From Bariatricus massiliensis (GTDB lineage: Bacteria > Bacillota > Clostridia > Lachnospirales > Lachnospiraceae), in the NCBI RefSeq assembly GCF_900086725.1, contig NZ_LT574837.1, positions 848,760 through 912,759 of the forward strand: a stretch of DNA of 64,000 bases, read 5' to 3'. The notes below the pieces were generated by a model. It was not told where the DNA came from. It worked only from the letters and a program-made list of their open reading frames with translations, and searched no databases. This document shows, piece after piece, positions 1 through 8,465 of the stretch (its first letter is position 1; the number at the start of each line of letters is the position of its first letter). A program made the position numbers and the translations under genes.

Positions 1-206
1 CAGCACTCACCGTTAAAATAGTCAAATATAATCTCACAGGGTACCCCTGCAAATCCTGACTCCACAACCTTCCCAATCCTCTTGTATCCGGAAGATGTAA
101 TCAAAATAAGGGCCTTCTTCCCAAACTTAGCCGCGTACTCTCCCAGCTTTGCCAGTTCTCCCGGTCCCTGCACATATTTTGCAGGGCTGATTAAAATCTT
201 TGCCAT
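1..206 (-). CDS. gldA: glycerol dehydrogenase, N-terminal part (runs off the window)
   Basis: Reading leftward from ATG at 206, the first 68 codons give a protein beginning MAKILISPAKYVQGPGEL, followed by a GKKALILI strand. This matches the start of the iron-containing/zinc alcohol dehydrogenase family, glycerol dehydrogenase branch, which oxidises glycerol to dihydroxyacetone with NAD in the cytoplasm. The ribosome site AAGGAGT sits 6 to 9 bases before the ATG. A possible extended -10 (TG-T-TAAAAT) lies at 261-266 on the reverse complement. The catalytic metal site would be beyond position 1, so activity cannot be judged. The family is clear from the N-terminus; the exact substrate is inferred. 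Confidence 0.8.
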   Translation of the reverse strand, partial: MAKILISPAKYVQGPGELAKLGEYAAKFGKKALILITSSGYKRIGKVVESGFAGVPCEIIFDYFNGEC

Positions 207-318
207 ACTGTGTACTCCTTTCATCATGTCTCTCTATGTTGTTAATAGTTTCACACAGTCATTTTAACACAATTCCACGCTGACGCATAGTAAAATCAAA
301 CTTCAATCATAGGCGTGC

Positions 319-786
319 CTATCCTCTGAGCCCGGCGACAATCCGGTTCGGATACAAGAATAAATCCAGTGCGTCCAGCATAGAGCGCACACACAAATCT
401 GCTTCTTTCAACAGTTTCCCGTAAGCCCCTTCTTTATCCATGACAACGATAGAAAGTCCCGCCTCTTTCAGCATACCTTCATCATTTCTGCCATTCCCGA
501 TAGCCGCGCAGCGCTTACCTCCCATGGACTTCAAAAGCTCTCGCTTATATTCCTTCGCATTGCCTGTGGGGAACGTCTGTACAATCAGTGGCAGCCCTTC
601 GCACTGCTTTTCGGCATTTCCGTGGGTGTCGGCCGTAAGCACATAAAGTTGAAAGCTCTCGCCGAGCAGCTCCAACCGTTGCCTCATGCTGGCAGGTATT
701 ATACCGTCCACAGCGATGGTTCCGTTATAGTCCAAAAAAATCGTATTAATTTCCAATGTTTTATATTCCGGGATTGTTAATTTCAT
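319..786 (-). CDS. HAD-superfamily phosphatase resembling a soluble P-type ATPase domain
   Basis: A 155-residue cytoplasmic protein. The first HAD motif is FLDYNGTIAVDG near residue 17, the second is the VLTADTHG strand near 49, and the last is AIGNGRNDEGMLKEAG near 95, where the two acidic residues bind magnesium. This layout is that of the small stand-alone HAD proteins annotated as soluble P-type ATPases. The usual DxDGT is DYNGT, so the general acid position is Asn, as in P-type ATPases (DKTGT) rather than in phosphatases. That makes efficient phosphatase turnover doubtful. The start has a GAGGA ribosome site about 9 bases upstream. It is a single gene with its own start, and the substrate is unknown. 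Confidence 0.72.
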   Translation of the reverse strand: MKLTIPEYKTLEINTIFLDYNGTIAVDGIIPASMRQRLELLGESFQLYVLTADTHGNAEKQCEGLPLIVQTFPTGNAKEYKRELLKSMGGKRCAAIGNGRNDEGMLKEAGLSIVVMDKEGAYGKLLKEADLCVRSMLDALDLFLYPNRIVAGLRG

Positions 787-913
787 AGGTCAAAGTCCTC
801 TTTCTTCCTCATTTAACACATCGTTCCAAACTACCTATTCACTCCAAATATGTTATTTCAAATTATAATACAAAAAATCAAAAAACACAGCATACTTTTC
901 GGCAAAAATACAA

Positions 914-942
914 TTTACAAATCGCACTGTAAGTACTATTAT
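914..942 (+). promoter_or_regulatory. sigma-A promoter of the YoaK-like gene
   Basis: TTTACA at 914-919, a 17-base spacer, and TATTAT at 937-942. Transcription would begin near 949, which rules out the upstream in-frame ATG at 850 and makes the ATG at 973 (ribosome site AAAGG at 964-968) the likely start of the downstream gene. Confidence 0.6.
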
Positions 943-972
943 GATATCATGAAGACAAATTTGAAAGGTCAA

Positions 973-1614
973 ATGTCCGAATCCGCTCCCTTGATTGCGC
1001 TTCTTTGCATCAGCGGCGGTTTCATGGACGCCTATACTTATAACTGTAGAGACAAAGTATTTTCCAACGCCCAGACCGGAAATATGGTGCTGATGGGTCA
1101 GAACTTCGCCACCCTCAACTTTTCCGCCGGTTTCCGCTATCTAATTCCGGTTCTGGCATTCGCCGCCGGTATTTTCTGCTCGGAGCTGCTGCGAAAAAAG
1201 TATCAAAACTATGAAAGGCTGCACTGGCGCCAGATCGTGGTACTGCTTGAGGCTTTACTGCTCTTTTTCGTGGGATTCCTTCCCCAGAGCTATAACATGC
1301 CGGCCGTCGTTCTTGCCTCCTTTGTATGCGCGATGCAGGTACAGGCATTTCGAAAACTTAACGGTTATACTTATGCAACCACCATGTGCATCGGCAACCT
1401 CCGCATTGCTACCGATCTGTTGAGCAACTACGCCGTGCACAGAGATAAAAAGCTGTTAAAAAAGAGTTTGATTTACTACGGATTTATTCTAATCTTTATT
1501 ATAGGCGCTGCCCTAGGCGGCGTGATAACCCTGCGTTTTCACGAAAAAGCTATCTGGTGTTCCAGTGTAATCCTACTCATCACTTTTGTAATCATGTTCG
1601 CCGAAGGAGAGTAA
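973..1614 (+). CDS. YoaK family (DUF1275) membrane protein
   Basis: From ATG 973 this is a 213-residue integral membrane protein with about six hydrophobic segments. The family signature is visible near the N-terminus: a first helix ending SGGFMDAYTY, then NAQTGNMVLMG, which is conserved in DUF1275/YoaK proteins. A second family block, YTYATTMCIGNLR, lies in the second half. The frame is open back to 850, but the promoter at 914-942 and an AAAGG ribosome site favour 973, and the shorter length fits the family (about 220). The biochemical role of YoaK proteins is not known to me. It stands alone, with glnA convergent downstream. Confidence 0.8.
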   Translation: MSESAPLIALLCISGGFMDAYTYNCRDKVFSNAQTGNMVLMGQNFATLNFSAGFRYLIPVLAFAAGIFCSELLRKKYQNYERLHWRQIVVLLEALLLFFVGFLPQSYNMPAVVLASFVCAMQVQAFRKLNGYTYATTMCIGNLRIATDLLSNYAVHRDKKLLKKSLIYYGFILIFIIGAALGGVITLRFHEKAIWCSSVILLITFVIMFAEGE

Positions 1615-1641
1615 TTACATCGCGGAACTTTAATACAATCC

Positions 1642-1680
1642 TATAGAATAAAGTGGACAAGTCCACTTCAATTCTCTATA
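1642..1680. repeat. perfect-core inverted repeat after the YoaK-like gene
   Basis: AAGTGGAC and GTCCACTT, separated by two bases at the core, are flanked by TATAGAAT and ATTCTCTATA, giving a long imperfect hairpin about 30 bases after the stop at 1614. There is no clear T tract on either strand, so it may be a processing hairpin or a weak terminator. Confidence 0.45.
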
Positions 1681-1697
1681 TCTTTTCCTGTGTTATG

Positions 1698-1740
1698 AAA
1701 AAGCTCCCGGCCTCATATTTCCAAAGGACGAGAGCTTTTC
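1698..1740. terminator. bidirectional terminator between the YoaK-like gene and glnA
   Basis: AAAAGCTC at 1699-1706 pairs with GAGCTTTT at 1732-1739, with further G-C pairs inside. On the minus strand the stem ends in a run of T, and it lies 37 bases after the glnA stop, so it mainly serves glnA. Confidence 0.65.
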
Positions 1741-1776
1741 TCATATTCATCTTAAGCCGTCATATAGACCCCATGA

Positions 1777-3204
1777 TTACAAATCATAATATTTCTGGAA
1801 CTCTACTGGGTGCGGTATCTGTGATATCTCCAGACACTCTTCTCTTTTTCTCTTCAGCCAGATTTCTATCAGCTTCTCAGGGAACACGCCCCCCGCAGTA
1901 AGATAGTCGTGATCGGCTTCCAAAGCATCCAATGCTTCATCCAGCGTCTTCGGGAGCGATTGGATTTTTGCCTTCTCTTCTTCCGGCAGATCATACAGAT
2001 TACAGTCGTACGGCCCCCAGCCATGAGCCTCGGGGTCAATCTGATTCTTGATTCCGTCAAGTCCCGCCATCAAAATTGCCGCGTATGCATAGTACGGATT
2101 GGCCGTGGCATCCGGATTGCGCAGCTCGAACCGTTTGGACGACGGTGATTTGGCATATGCCGGAATACGGATGACCGCGCTTCGGTTGGATGTAGCATAA
2201 CCGATAGTCACAGGAGCCTCATATCCGGGAACCAGCCGCTTGAATGAGTTGGTAGACGGATTCGTGAATGCACACAGTGACGCGACATGCTTCAAGAGCC
2301 CTCCGATGAAGTAATGTGCCGTCTTGCTAAGTCCAGAATACCCATTCTCATCATAAAAAATCGGCTCTCCGTCTTTCATGAGCAGCATATGCACATGCAT
2401 CCCATTTCCCGCTTCCTTGTAAATCGGCTTCGGCATAAACGTGGCAGTGCGTCCGTCCTGCACAGCTGCGTTCTTTATAATGTATTTAATAATCATCGTC
2501 TTGTCAGCCATATCCACCATATTGCCCAGCTCTACTTCAATCTCCATCTGACCGGAGCCGCCCACTTCATGGTGATGATACTTGACATCCACGCCCCAAT
2601 CTTCCATATACATACACATCTTACTTCTCAGACTGTACGCAACGTCGTGTGGTGCGGCGATATGGTAGCCCCCCTTACCGGGAACTTGATAACCTGCGTT
2701 ATCCGCCGATTCTTTTCCGCTGTTCCACGCAGCCTGCCTTGTGTCCACTGTAAACGCAGTCTTATTCTGCTCTACCATATAACTTACATTGTCGAACAGA
2801 TGAAACTCGAACTCAGGCCCTATCAGCATATCGTCCGCGATGTCCTCCGCCTTCATGTAATCCATGGCCCGCAGCGCCACATTCCTAGGATACTGGTCAA
2901 AAGGAGTATTCTCCTTACCTATCACGCACACGTCGCCACACATAGTAAGGGTAGGAACCTCTGTAAACGGGTCGACAACAGCCGTTGACGGATCCGGAAT
3001 AAATACCATATCACTTTTCTCAACCGCCGCATAACCATAATTGGAGCCGTCAAACCCAATGCCGTACACGAAGATATCATCGTTGAATCTCTCCACAGGA
3101 ATTGTGATGTGGCGCCATCTCCCATCCAGATCTGTCATCTTAAAATCAATCATCCGGATGTTTTTCTCTTCACATAATTTTTTGATGTCCACTGTGTTCA
3201 CCAT
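1777..3204 (-). CDS. glnA: glutamine synthetase, type I
   Basis: A 475-residue enzyme that joins ammonia to glutamate using ATP; it works as a cytoplasmic dodecamer. The GPEFEF motif near residue 130, EVGGSGQMEIEVE, GNGMHVHM and NPSTNSFKRLVPGYEAP carry the metal, ATP and glutamate ligands. The C-terminal NLYDLPEEE is the adenylylation-site context of beta-type GSI, which is notable in a Firmicute. The start at 3204 was chosen over the more distal in-frame start at 3288 because GTTGGAGG precedes it. It lies 80 bases after rpoN on the same strand, so the two may be co-transcribed. No glnA RNA motif or T-box was seen in the gap. Function is secure; whether the Tyr is modified here is unknown. 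Confidence 0.95.
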   Translation of the reverse strand: MVNTVDIKKLCEEKNIRMIDFKMTDLDGRWRHITIPVERFNDDIFVYGIGFDGSNYGYAAVEKSDMVFIPDPSTAVVDPFTEVPTLTMCGDVCVIGKENTPFDQYPRNVALRAMDYMKAEDIADDMLIGPEFEFHLFDNVSYMVEQNKTAFTVDTRQAAWNSGKESADNAGYQVPGKGGYHIAAPHDVAYSLRSKMCMYMEDWGVDVKYHHHEVGGSGQMEIEVELGNMVDMADKTMIIKYIIKNAAVQDGRTATFMPKPIYKEAGNGMHVHMLLMKDGEPIFYDENGYSGLSKTAHYFIGGLLKHVASLCAFTNPSTNSFKRLVPGYEAPVTIGYATSNRSAVIRIPAYAKSPSSKRFELRNPDATANPYYAYAAILMAGLDGIKNQIDPEAHGWGPYDCNLYDLPEEEKAKIQSLPKTLDEALDALEADHDYLTAGGVFPEKLIEIWLKRKREECLEISQIPHPVEFQKYYDL

Positions 3205-3284
3205 ACTTATCCTCCAACTTTCTATTTTTCTTTCACGTCCCCACTTTGCTGTTATTCCTATTCTATCATATCCACACCTCAATA

Positions 3285-4643
3285 TCAAAATTCTTTGCGG
3301 CCTCTGCAGTCTGAAATTCCCATGCTCTCCCGGTATTTTGCTACGGTCCTCCGTGAGATATCGATTCCGTCTTCCCGCAGCTGTTCTGACAATTTCTGGT
3401 CGCTGAGAGGCTTTTTCTTATTCTCTGCTTCTATCAGCTCCGCAAGTTTCTGTTTTATATGAACTGTGGCTATCTTCTCATCATCTTCTTTTTTGTAAAA
3501 GCCTTTGGAAAAGAAATAGCCTAACGGATAAATCCCCCAGCAGCATTGAAGATATTTTTCCTTGACAGCGCGGCTGACCGTAGACTCATGAACCCCCAGT
3601 CTCTCCGCCGCTTCTTTCATACGGAACGGCTTCAAGTATCCCTTTCCATTGACGAAAAAGTCCTGCTGTACATCCACGATACATTTCGCCAGCTCCAGCA
3701 GTGTACTGTTCCTCTTCGTGATGCAAGTCTGTACCTGTTCAATCTGCCTTACCTTATCGGAAATATATTTCTGCACATCCTTCGGGCAGTCACTTTTTAA
3801 CATCCGCATATATTCCTGATTCACTCTCAAAACCGGATAAGAACTATCATTCACCAGAACCTCGAAATAATCCTTCAGCTTCACGACCGTCACGTCCGGC
3901 GTCAAATACCGCAACACTTCTCTGCTGGAGAATCCGCTCCCCGGCTTCGGATTCAGCGACTGAATCTTCGTCTTCGCTTCTTGCACACGTTCCAGTGGAA
4001 GTCTCATCTGCTTCGCAATCACATGAAGCTGGTTTTTACCCAGCAGTTCCAGATATTCTGAAACAATCCGCCTCTCGACATCGGTCTTCTCCCTCTCATG
4101 TTCCAGCTGCTTCAGCAGGCACTCCTCCACAGACGCTGAACAGACTCCCATGGGTTCCAAGCTTTTCATCACTTCCATACAGCGCTCCGCCTTATCGCTG
4201 GAAATGCCGAACTCATCTTCAATCTCCTTCAAAGAACCAGTGTAAAATCCTCTGGAATCCAAACATTCCGCTATGTATTCAAAAACAGCCAGCTCCTCCT
4301 GCGAATATTCTTTTCCAATCAGCTGAGACATCAAATTATCCTTCAGCGTCTCTTCTTCCCGTCCACATATATTCATGATATCATTCATATCCGAATCCTC
4401 AGACTCCTGCTTGTAGTATATCCGGTTCTGCTCGTCCACACTCGCAAGCCACTCCAGCTTTTTGAGCCGCTCCTGAGCCTTATCTTCCCCGTGAACCTCC
4501 TCCAAGTCCACCACAGGATTTTCCATAGACATCTCTTTAATATACTCCACAAGCTCCTGAGAACTCATCTGTAAAATCTCTACAGATTGAATCATCTTCT
4601 GCGAAAGCACCTGACTCTGACTCGGCTCCAACTGTATATCCAT
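3285..4643 (-). CDS. rpoN: RNA polymerase sigma-54 factor
   Basis: A 452-residue sigma-54, slightly short of the usual 460 to 480. Region I at the N-terminus carries the Gln/Leu-rich segment (LSQKMIQSVEILQMS), followed by an acidic region II, the core-binding and HTH segment (RLGVHESTVSRAVKEKYLQ), and the RpoN box as SRRTVAKYRE near residue 433, one change from the consensus ARRTVAKYRE. It directs transcription from -24/-12 promoters and needs an enhancer-binding ATPase; none is present in the window. The ribosome site GAGGTGAG precedes the ATG. The next gene on this strand is glnA, a classic nitrogen-control partner, though that link is inferred from position. Confidence 0.95.
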   Translation of the reverse strand: MDIQLEPSQSQVLSQKMIQSVEILQMSSQELVEYIKEMSMENPVVDLEEVHGEDKAQERLKKLEWLASVDEQNRIYYKQESEDSDMNDIMNICGREEETLKDNLMSQLIGKEYSQEELAVFEYIAECLDSRGFYTGSLKEIEDEFGISSDKAERCMEVMKSLEPMGVCSASVEECLLKQLEHEREKTDVERRIVSEYLELLGKNQLHVIAKQMRLPLERVQEAKTKIQSLNPKPGSGFSSREVLRYLTPDVTVVKLKDYFEVLVNDSSYPVLRVNQEYMRMLKSDCPKDVQKYISDKVRQIEQVQTCITKRNSTLLELAKCIVDVQQDFFVNGKGYLKPFRMKEAAERLGVHESTVSRAVKEKYLQCCWGIYPLGYFFSKGFYKKEDDEKIATVHIKQKLAELIEAENKKKPLSDQKLSEQLREDGIDISRRTVAKYRESMGISDCRGRKEF

Positions 4644-4689
4644 TTTCTCACCTCACTCTTTATTTTCATTCCTCTTTCTCTCAGTTAAA

Positions 4690-4718
4690 ATAATAACACA
4701 TTTCCCACCAACACTCAA
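4690..4718 (-). promoter_or_regulatory. sigma-A promoter of rpoN
   Basis: On the minus strand, TTGAGT (4713-4718) and TATTAT (4690-4695) are separated by 17 bases, about 47 bases before the rpoN start. Confidence 0.5.
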
Positions 4719-4750
4719 AGTACTTTTCCGCGCTGCCAACGAGCAGTATG

Positions 4751-4798
4751 AAAAAAGCCAAACCCCAGTTATTTATGTGCAAGCACAAACAACTGGGG
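4751..4798 (-). terminator. terminator of the phospholipase D-like gene
   Basis: On the minus strand CCCCAGTT (4791-4798) pairs with AACTGGGG (4763-4770), with GTGC/GCAC near the loop, and the stem is followed by a run of six T at 4751-4756. It begins six bases beyond the stop at 4804. Confidence 0.75.
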
Positions 4799-4803
4799 CA
4801 TAG

Positions 4804-6237
4804 CTAAATTAACCTGCGGAAGGGCTGCAGGAGTATCCCGCATACCGTCCACGCCGCCTTTTTCCAAGGGGGCGCCTCTTTAATTTTCAAGTGTTTTGGC
4901 ACTTTATACGTGTCGGTGTCCACCACTTCCCTACAATCTTTCTGTAATTCTCCCATAGCCTTCGTCAACTGAGTGGTGAACTCTTTGCTGTTGACGACCA
5001 ACATAAGTTCCGTATCCACATAAGTACTGCGAAGATCCATATTGTAGGAGCCTACAATGGATAAATCATCATCTATAACCAAGGATTTCCCGTGATAAGA
5101 CAGCCCTCCGTCATATTCATAAAGATTCACTCCGGTATCCAGCACTTCATCTTTATGGAACCGGTAATCACTGGATGCCACAAAATTATCTCCGTTATCC
5201 ACGGAATTGATCATCATCTCTACATCCGGGACCTTCTGGCTGATTTTACCGAGCTCTTCATACATGTAGGAGTTGCAGACGATATAGGGGGTATGTATGA
5301 TCACTCGCTGTTCTGCCTCCTCCATCAAGCGGGATAAGGTATAGAATACAATGGGCTCTTTGCCATACACCCCTGTAGGATTAGAAATCAGAGTCACTTT
5401 ATTAGAAGGAACCGTCATTTCGTCGTAATCACAGTCCGCAAATAACTGTGGATTTTTCTCCTTCAACGCTTCATACCGCTCTTTCAGCGAGTCCACTTCT
5501 CCGGCGACCTCCTGTTTTTCTAAAAGCTCTGTGTCATTATAGTAGGAGGTACAAAGCTCAGAATCCCACAATTTCTTAAAATAATCCTCCACCTGATACA
5601 AAGAGCTTATCCCCTCCTCTTTATCTCCGGTATTATATATCAATACTTCCCTGTCGTAGCTCCTGTTTTTGGTCTTATAATCGCCGATAAAATAATCAAA
5701 CATATTGCGGCCTCCCAGAATATAGGCCATATTGTCTACAATGATATACTTATCATGCATCCTCCCGTTCAGTTTCCAGAACTGAAGTACATTTACTTCA
5801 TTGTAGAGTCGTATTTCTATTTCCGGCTGTGCCGATATAGCTTGAAATAATGGTTCAGACTTCATATGTGTGAATGCGCTCATTCCGTCCACCATTATCT
5901 CAATCCGCACTCCCTCCTGCGCCTTAGCAAGCAGCATTGCCAAAATATCCCTTGTACTCTCGCCTTCACGCATATCAAAGGTAGAAATTATAATTCGTTC
6001 TTTCGCCTGATTAATCAGGCGTATGCGCTCCTCCCACGCTGAAACATTGGTCTCCAGAAGCATTGCCCTGTCAGGCCCCTCTTTTTCCCCACGGAAATCT
6101 TCAGTATGTATTTTCGCCGCCGCTTTCTCTGATACTGTTTTATAAGGAATAAAAGGCCCCATGACTCCCGCAAGCAGTGCCGCTATTATCCCCAGTACCA
6201 AAATTAGTTTCCATCTTCTCTTCAGTAACTTCATCAT
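4804..6237 (-). CDS. phospholipase D / cardiolipin synthase-like protein
   Basis: A membrane-anchored protein of 477 residues. A basic stretch (KLLKRRWK) is followed by one transmembrane helix, then two PLD domains. The first has the HKD motif as MHDKYIIVDN plus GGRNMFDYF, the second as YHGKSLVIDDD plus GSYNMDLRS, so both catalytic His/Lys/Asp sets are intact. It has a single N-terminal helix and a long linker between HKD motifs, unlike the two-helix bacterial Cls. It probably transfers or hydrolyses phosphatidyl groups at the membrane. The start is uncertain: ATG 6237 has GGAAGTGG just upstream, while an in-frame TTG at 6267 would add ten residues. It forms its own unit, with a terminator after it and hairpins before it. 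Confidence 0.82.
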   Translation of the reverse strand: MMKLLKRRWKLILVLGIIAALLAGVMGPFIPYKTVSEKAAAKIHTEDFRGEKEGPDRAMLLETNVSAWEERIRLINQAKERIIISTFDMREGESTRDILAMLLAKAQEGVRIEIMVDGMSAFTHMKSEPLFQAISAQPEIEIRLYNEVNVLQFWKLNGRMHDKYIIVDNMAYILGGRNMFDYFIGDYKTKNRSYDREVLIYNTGDKEEGISSLYQVEDYFKKLWDSELCTSYYNDTELLEKQEVAGEVDSLKERYEALKEKNPQLFADCDYDEMTVPSNKVTLISNPTGVYGKEPIVFYTLSRLMEEAEQRVIIHTPYIVCNSYMYEELGKISQKVPDVEMMINSVDNGDNFVASSDYRFHKDEVLDTGVNLYEYDGGLSYHGKSLVIDDDLSIVGSYNMDLRSTYVDTELMLVVNSKEFTTQLTKAMGELQKDCREVVDTDTYKVPKHLKIKEAPPWKKAAWTVCGILLQPFRRLI

Positions 6238-6275
6238 TCCACTTCCAAATCTATTATTATCGCTCAAAGCAGATA

Positions 6276-6330
6276 CCCCGGTTTTCCTCTACCTAAAAGC
6301 CGGGGATATCGTCCGTATGGTTATCATACG
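6276..6330. repeat. two inverted repeats in the leader of the PLD-like gene
   Basis: CCCCGG-TTTT pairs with AAAA-G-CCGGGG at 6276-6305. A second, perfect repeat CGTATG-5-CATACG lies at 6314-6330. Both sit upstream of the minus-strand PLD-like gene, in its likely leader or promoter. The second could be an operator; nothing in the window identifies its protein. Confidence 0.45.
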
Positions 6331-6429
6331 TCTGTCTGTTTAAAAAAACAATGAATGTTATCTAAAGAAATCTTAAATTTCTTAAAAATTGTAAAAGTGT
6401 AATGGTTGAATGCTGTAGATATTTTCTGC

Positions 6430-6460
6430 TTGACTTTGATACCGTATTGCAGGTTATACT
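6430..6460 (+). promoter_or_regulatory. likely promoter of the ASCH gene
   Basis: TTGACT at 6430-6435 and TATACT at 6455-6460, with a spacer of 19 bases (18 if the -10 is read one base earlier). The start codon follows 57 bases later. Confidence 0.4.
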
Positions 6461-6516
6461 AATAACACAGGAAACAGATTTACAGTAAAACCTTGTATAG
6501 GAGGCTTAAATAAGGG

Positions 6517-6924
6517 ATGGATTCTACAGAAAAAACGAATAAAGACTATTATGAATGCTTTGCCTTTGGGGATAGCCCTGAAATGGCAGACGAACTTTTG
6601 GCTCTGGTACTTGCCGGCAAGAAAACGGCTACAGTCTCAATCTTACTGGAAGGCGAACAGGCACCGGCCGTTGGTGATTTATCGCTGGTGCTTGATGGGC
6701 ATGGCACCCCAGCCTGTGTTATAAAAACGGTGCATCTTGAAACAGTCAAGTTCTGCGACCTGACTTGGGATATGGTAAAGCTTGAGGGTGAGGATGAAAA
6801 CTTTGAGCAATGGAAGTCGGGAAACATACGTTATTGGACAAGGGACGCCGCCAGACGCGGTTATATTTTCACCAGTCAAACACCAATCACCTTTGAACGC
6901 TTCGAGGTTGTCGAGATACTGTAA
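6517..6924 (+). CDS. ASCH domain protein
   Basis: A 135-residue cytoplasmic protein. The segment FAFGDSPEMADELLALVLAG, then KKTATVSILLEGEQAPAVGD, is the ASCH pattern: an acidic N-terminal helix, the GxKTAT turn, and a small beta-barrel (LVLDGHGTPACVIKT). The C-terminal half retains EDENFEQWK and a YWTRD-type segment. ASCH domains are PUA-like RNA-binding folds, and some bacterial members act as RNases or amidohydrolases on modified nucleosides; the exact activity here is not shown. AGGAGG lies 12 bases before the ATG and AAGGG closer. It stands alone between two terminators. Confidence 0.82.
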   Translation: MDSTEKTNKDYYECFAFGDSPEMADELLALVLAGKKTATVSILLEGEQAPAVGDLSLVLDGHGTPACVIKTVHLETVKFCDLTWDMVKLEGEDENFEQWKSGNIRYWTRDAARRGYIFTSQTPITFERFEVVEIL

Positions 6925-6937
6925 CAGATAGAAAAGG

Positions 6938-6966
6938 GGGGGCAGGAAATATCTGCCCCCTCTTCT
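6938..6966. terminator. bidirectional terminator between the ASCH gene and the ABC permease
   Basis: GGGGGCAG (6938-6945) pairs with CTGCCCCC (6953-6960), followed on the plus strand by TCTTCTTT. On the minus strand the stem is followed by CCTTTTC. It serves both convergent genes. Confidence 0.75.
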
Positions 6967-7614
6967 TTAAAACTCTTTTTTCTCAATAATTTTCACGCTG
7001 GAAGAATAGGAAATAAACGCCGCCAATATCACTATTACTACCGAAATGAGTGGAATCAATTGGGAGTCAAACAAACGGTATATCAGCTCGTCCAAATCAA
7101 TCCCCATTCTAGTCACCAATTTCTCACCGAGCACAATTATCACGAAGATTGCCGCCATAAATAAAATCATCATGATCCGCCCTTTATCAGAGCCATATTT
7201 AATCGCCGCCGGAAGCGATACGGAAAGGCCAAGTATGGAAAGTCCGAGGAATATAAGACAAATCGGCCCCCACTCTCCCACATTCATTTTCCCTCTTGCA
7301 AGAAGACTTACGGACGTGATAACTACCGTAAACAGCCACCCACTGAAGCCCACCAGAAAACCAAAAATATACTTTTCTTTGACATATTCTTTCCGTGTTA
7401 TCGGCAGTGTAAACAAAAAAGAATATCCGTTATTATAATCATCATAGGACGTAGAATTCATAGCAACGGATAGCATCAGCACATTAAAATACCCAAGCAC
7501 AATTGCTTCATTTCCTCCGCCGATCAACATCATAATTGATACCGCCGCAAACAGAAATACCATCTTTTTTAATTCTTTCAGCAAAAATATATCTTTCAAT
7601 AACATGCCTTTCAT
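6967..7614 (-). CDS. ABC transporter permease (ABC-2 type)
   Basis: A 215-residue membrane protein with six predicted helices. The block NSTSYDDYNNGYSFLFTLP followed by ITRKEYVKEKY is typical of the ABC2_membrane_5 family, which pairs with BcrA-type ATPases. Its ATG overlaps the TGA of the ATPase gene by ATGA, so translation is coupled, and GGGGGAGAG provides a ribosome site. It is the last gene of a GntR-ATPase-permease operon. Such YtrA-type systems are usually induced by cell-envelope stress or antimicrobial peptides; the substrate here is not known. Confidence 0.85.
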   Translation of the reverse strand: MKGMLLKDIFLLKELKKMVFLFAAVSIMMLIGGGNEAIVLGYFNVLMLSVAMNSTSYDDYNNGYSFLFTLPITRKEYVKEKYIFGFLVGFSGWLFTVVITSVSLLARGKMNVGEWGPICLIFLGLSILGLSVSLPAAIKYGSDKGRIMMILFMAAIFVIIVLGEKLVTRMGIDLDELIYRLFDSQLIPLISVVIVILAAFISYSSSVKIIEKKEF

Positions 7615-8462
7615 ACTCTCTCCCCCTTAATCGTCATCGTGATCACTTCGTCAATATTCCCTTTTTCCACCACAATCTTTGGGTAATTTTCCAGATAAAA
7701 CTGCCGCTCATTCGTCAGACAGCTATAACCAAAGGATTCCTTTTTCCTGCGCAGCAGATACTGTTTATCCAGCTTCTCATACTGGTTTTCATCGACTTTT
7801 ATCAGTCCATACTTGGCCAGCAGATTGTCTGTCTCCTCATGCAGCACAATTTCTCCTTTATGAATCATATATATGTCATCACATAACCCCTCTAAATCAC
7901 TGGAAATGTGAGAGCTTATTAAGATAGAGCGTTCCCCATCCTCCATATAGTCGCGCATGAGTTCTAATATCTCATCCCTCGCCACCACATCAAGACCGGC
8001 TGTTGGCTCATCCAATATCAATAATTTCGCCTGATGCCCCATTGCAATTATCACCTTGGCCTTTGCCCGCATCCCACTAGAAAAAGTCTTAATTTTCCTG
8101 TCCATAGGAAGACCGAATTGCCTGCATTGTTCTTTGAAGCTATTTTCATTGAATTTCGTATACATATTTTTACATATGCCGCTCACCTCACCCAACGTCA
8201 AATACTCACTAAAACTTCCGCTGGAAAGCGCTGCCCCGATACATTCCTTCTCTTCTTTCTCTAACTGTCTCGGATTTTTTCCAAAAACTTTTACTTCACC
8301 ACCATCCAAAGCAATCAATCCAAGAATTGCTTTAAACAGTGTCGTCTTTCCGGCGCCGTTCTGTCCAACTACGCCTGTAATACAGCCTTCCTCCAGCTCC
8401 ATAGAACAGTTAAGCTGAAACCCCTCATATTTCTTTTGTATGTCGACCGCTTGAATCATCAT
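7611..8462 (-). CDS. ABC transporter ATP-binding protein
   Basis: A 283-residue ATPase. Walker A is GQNGAGKTTL near residue 34, the signature is the KTFSSGMRAKAKV stretch near 125, and Walker B is LLILDEPTAGLDVVA near 147, with the switch His in ILISSHISSDL. The extended C-terminal region (about 220-283) is typical of BcrA/YtrB-type exporters that pair with an ABC-2 permease. It follows the GntR regulator by three bases and overlaps the permease, giving one operon of three genes. Confidence 0.92.
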   Translation of the reverse strand: MMIQAVDIQKKYEGFQLNCSMELEEGCITGVVGQNGAGKTTLFKAILGLIALDGGEVKVFGKNPRQLEKEEKECIGAALSSGSFSEYLTLGEVSGICKNMYTKFNENSFKEQCRQFGLPMDRKIKTFSSGMRAKAKVIIAMGHQAKLLILDEPTAGLDVVARDEILELMRDYMEDGERSILISSHISSDLEGLCDDIYMIHKGEIVLHEETDNLLAKYGLIKVDENQYEKLDKQYLLRRKKESFGYSCLTNERQFYLENYPKIVVEKGNIDEVITMTIKGERV

Positions 8463-8465
8463 AAT

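Noticed and set aside
850..972. N-terminal extension of the YoaK-like protein
   Set aside because: The stretch contains a good promoter (914-942), so translation must start after it.
2287..2988. 233-residue plus-strand open frame
   Set aside because: It lies opposite the conserved core of glnA and shows no coding signals.
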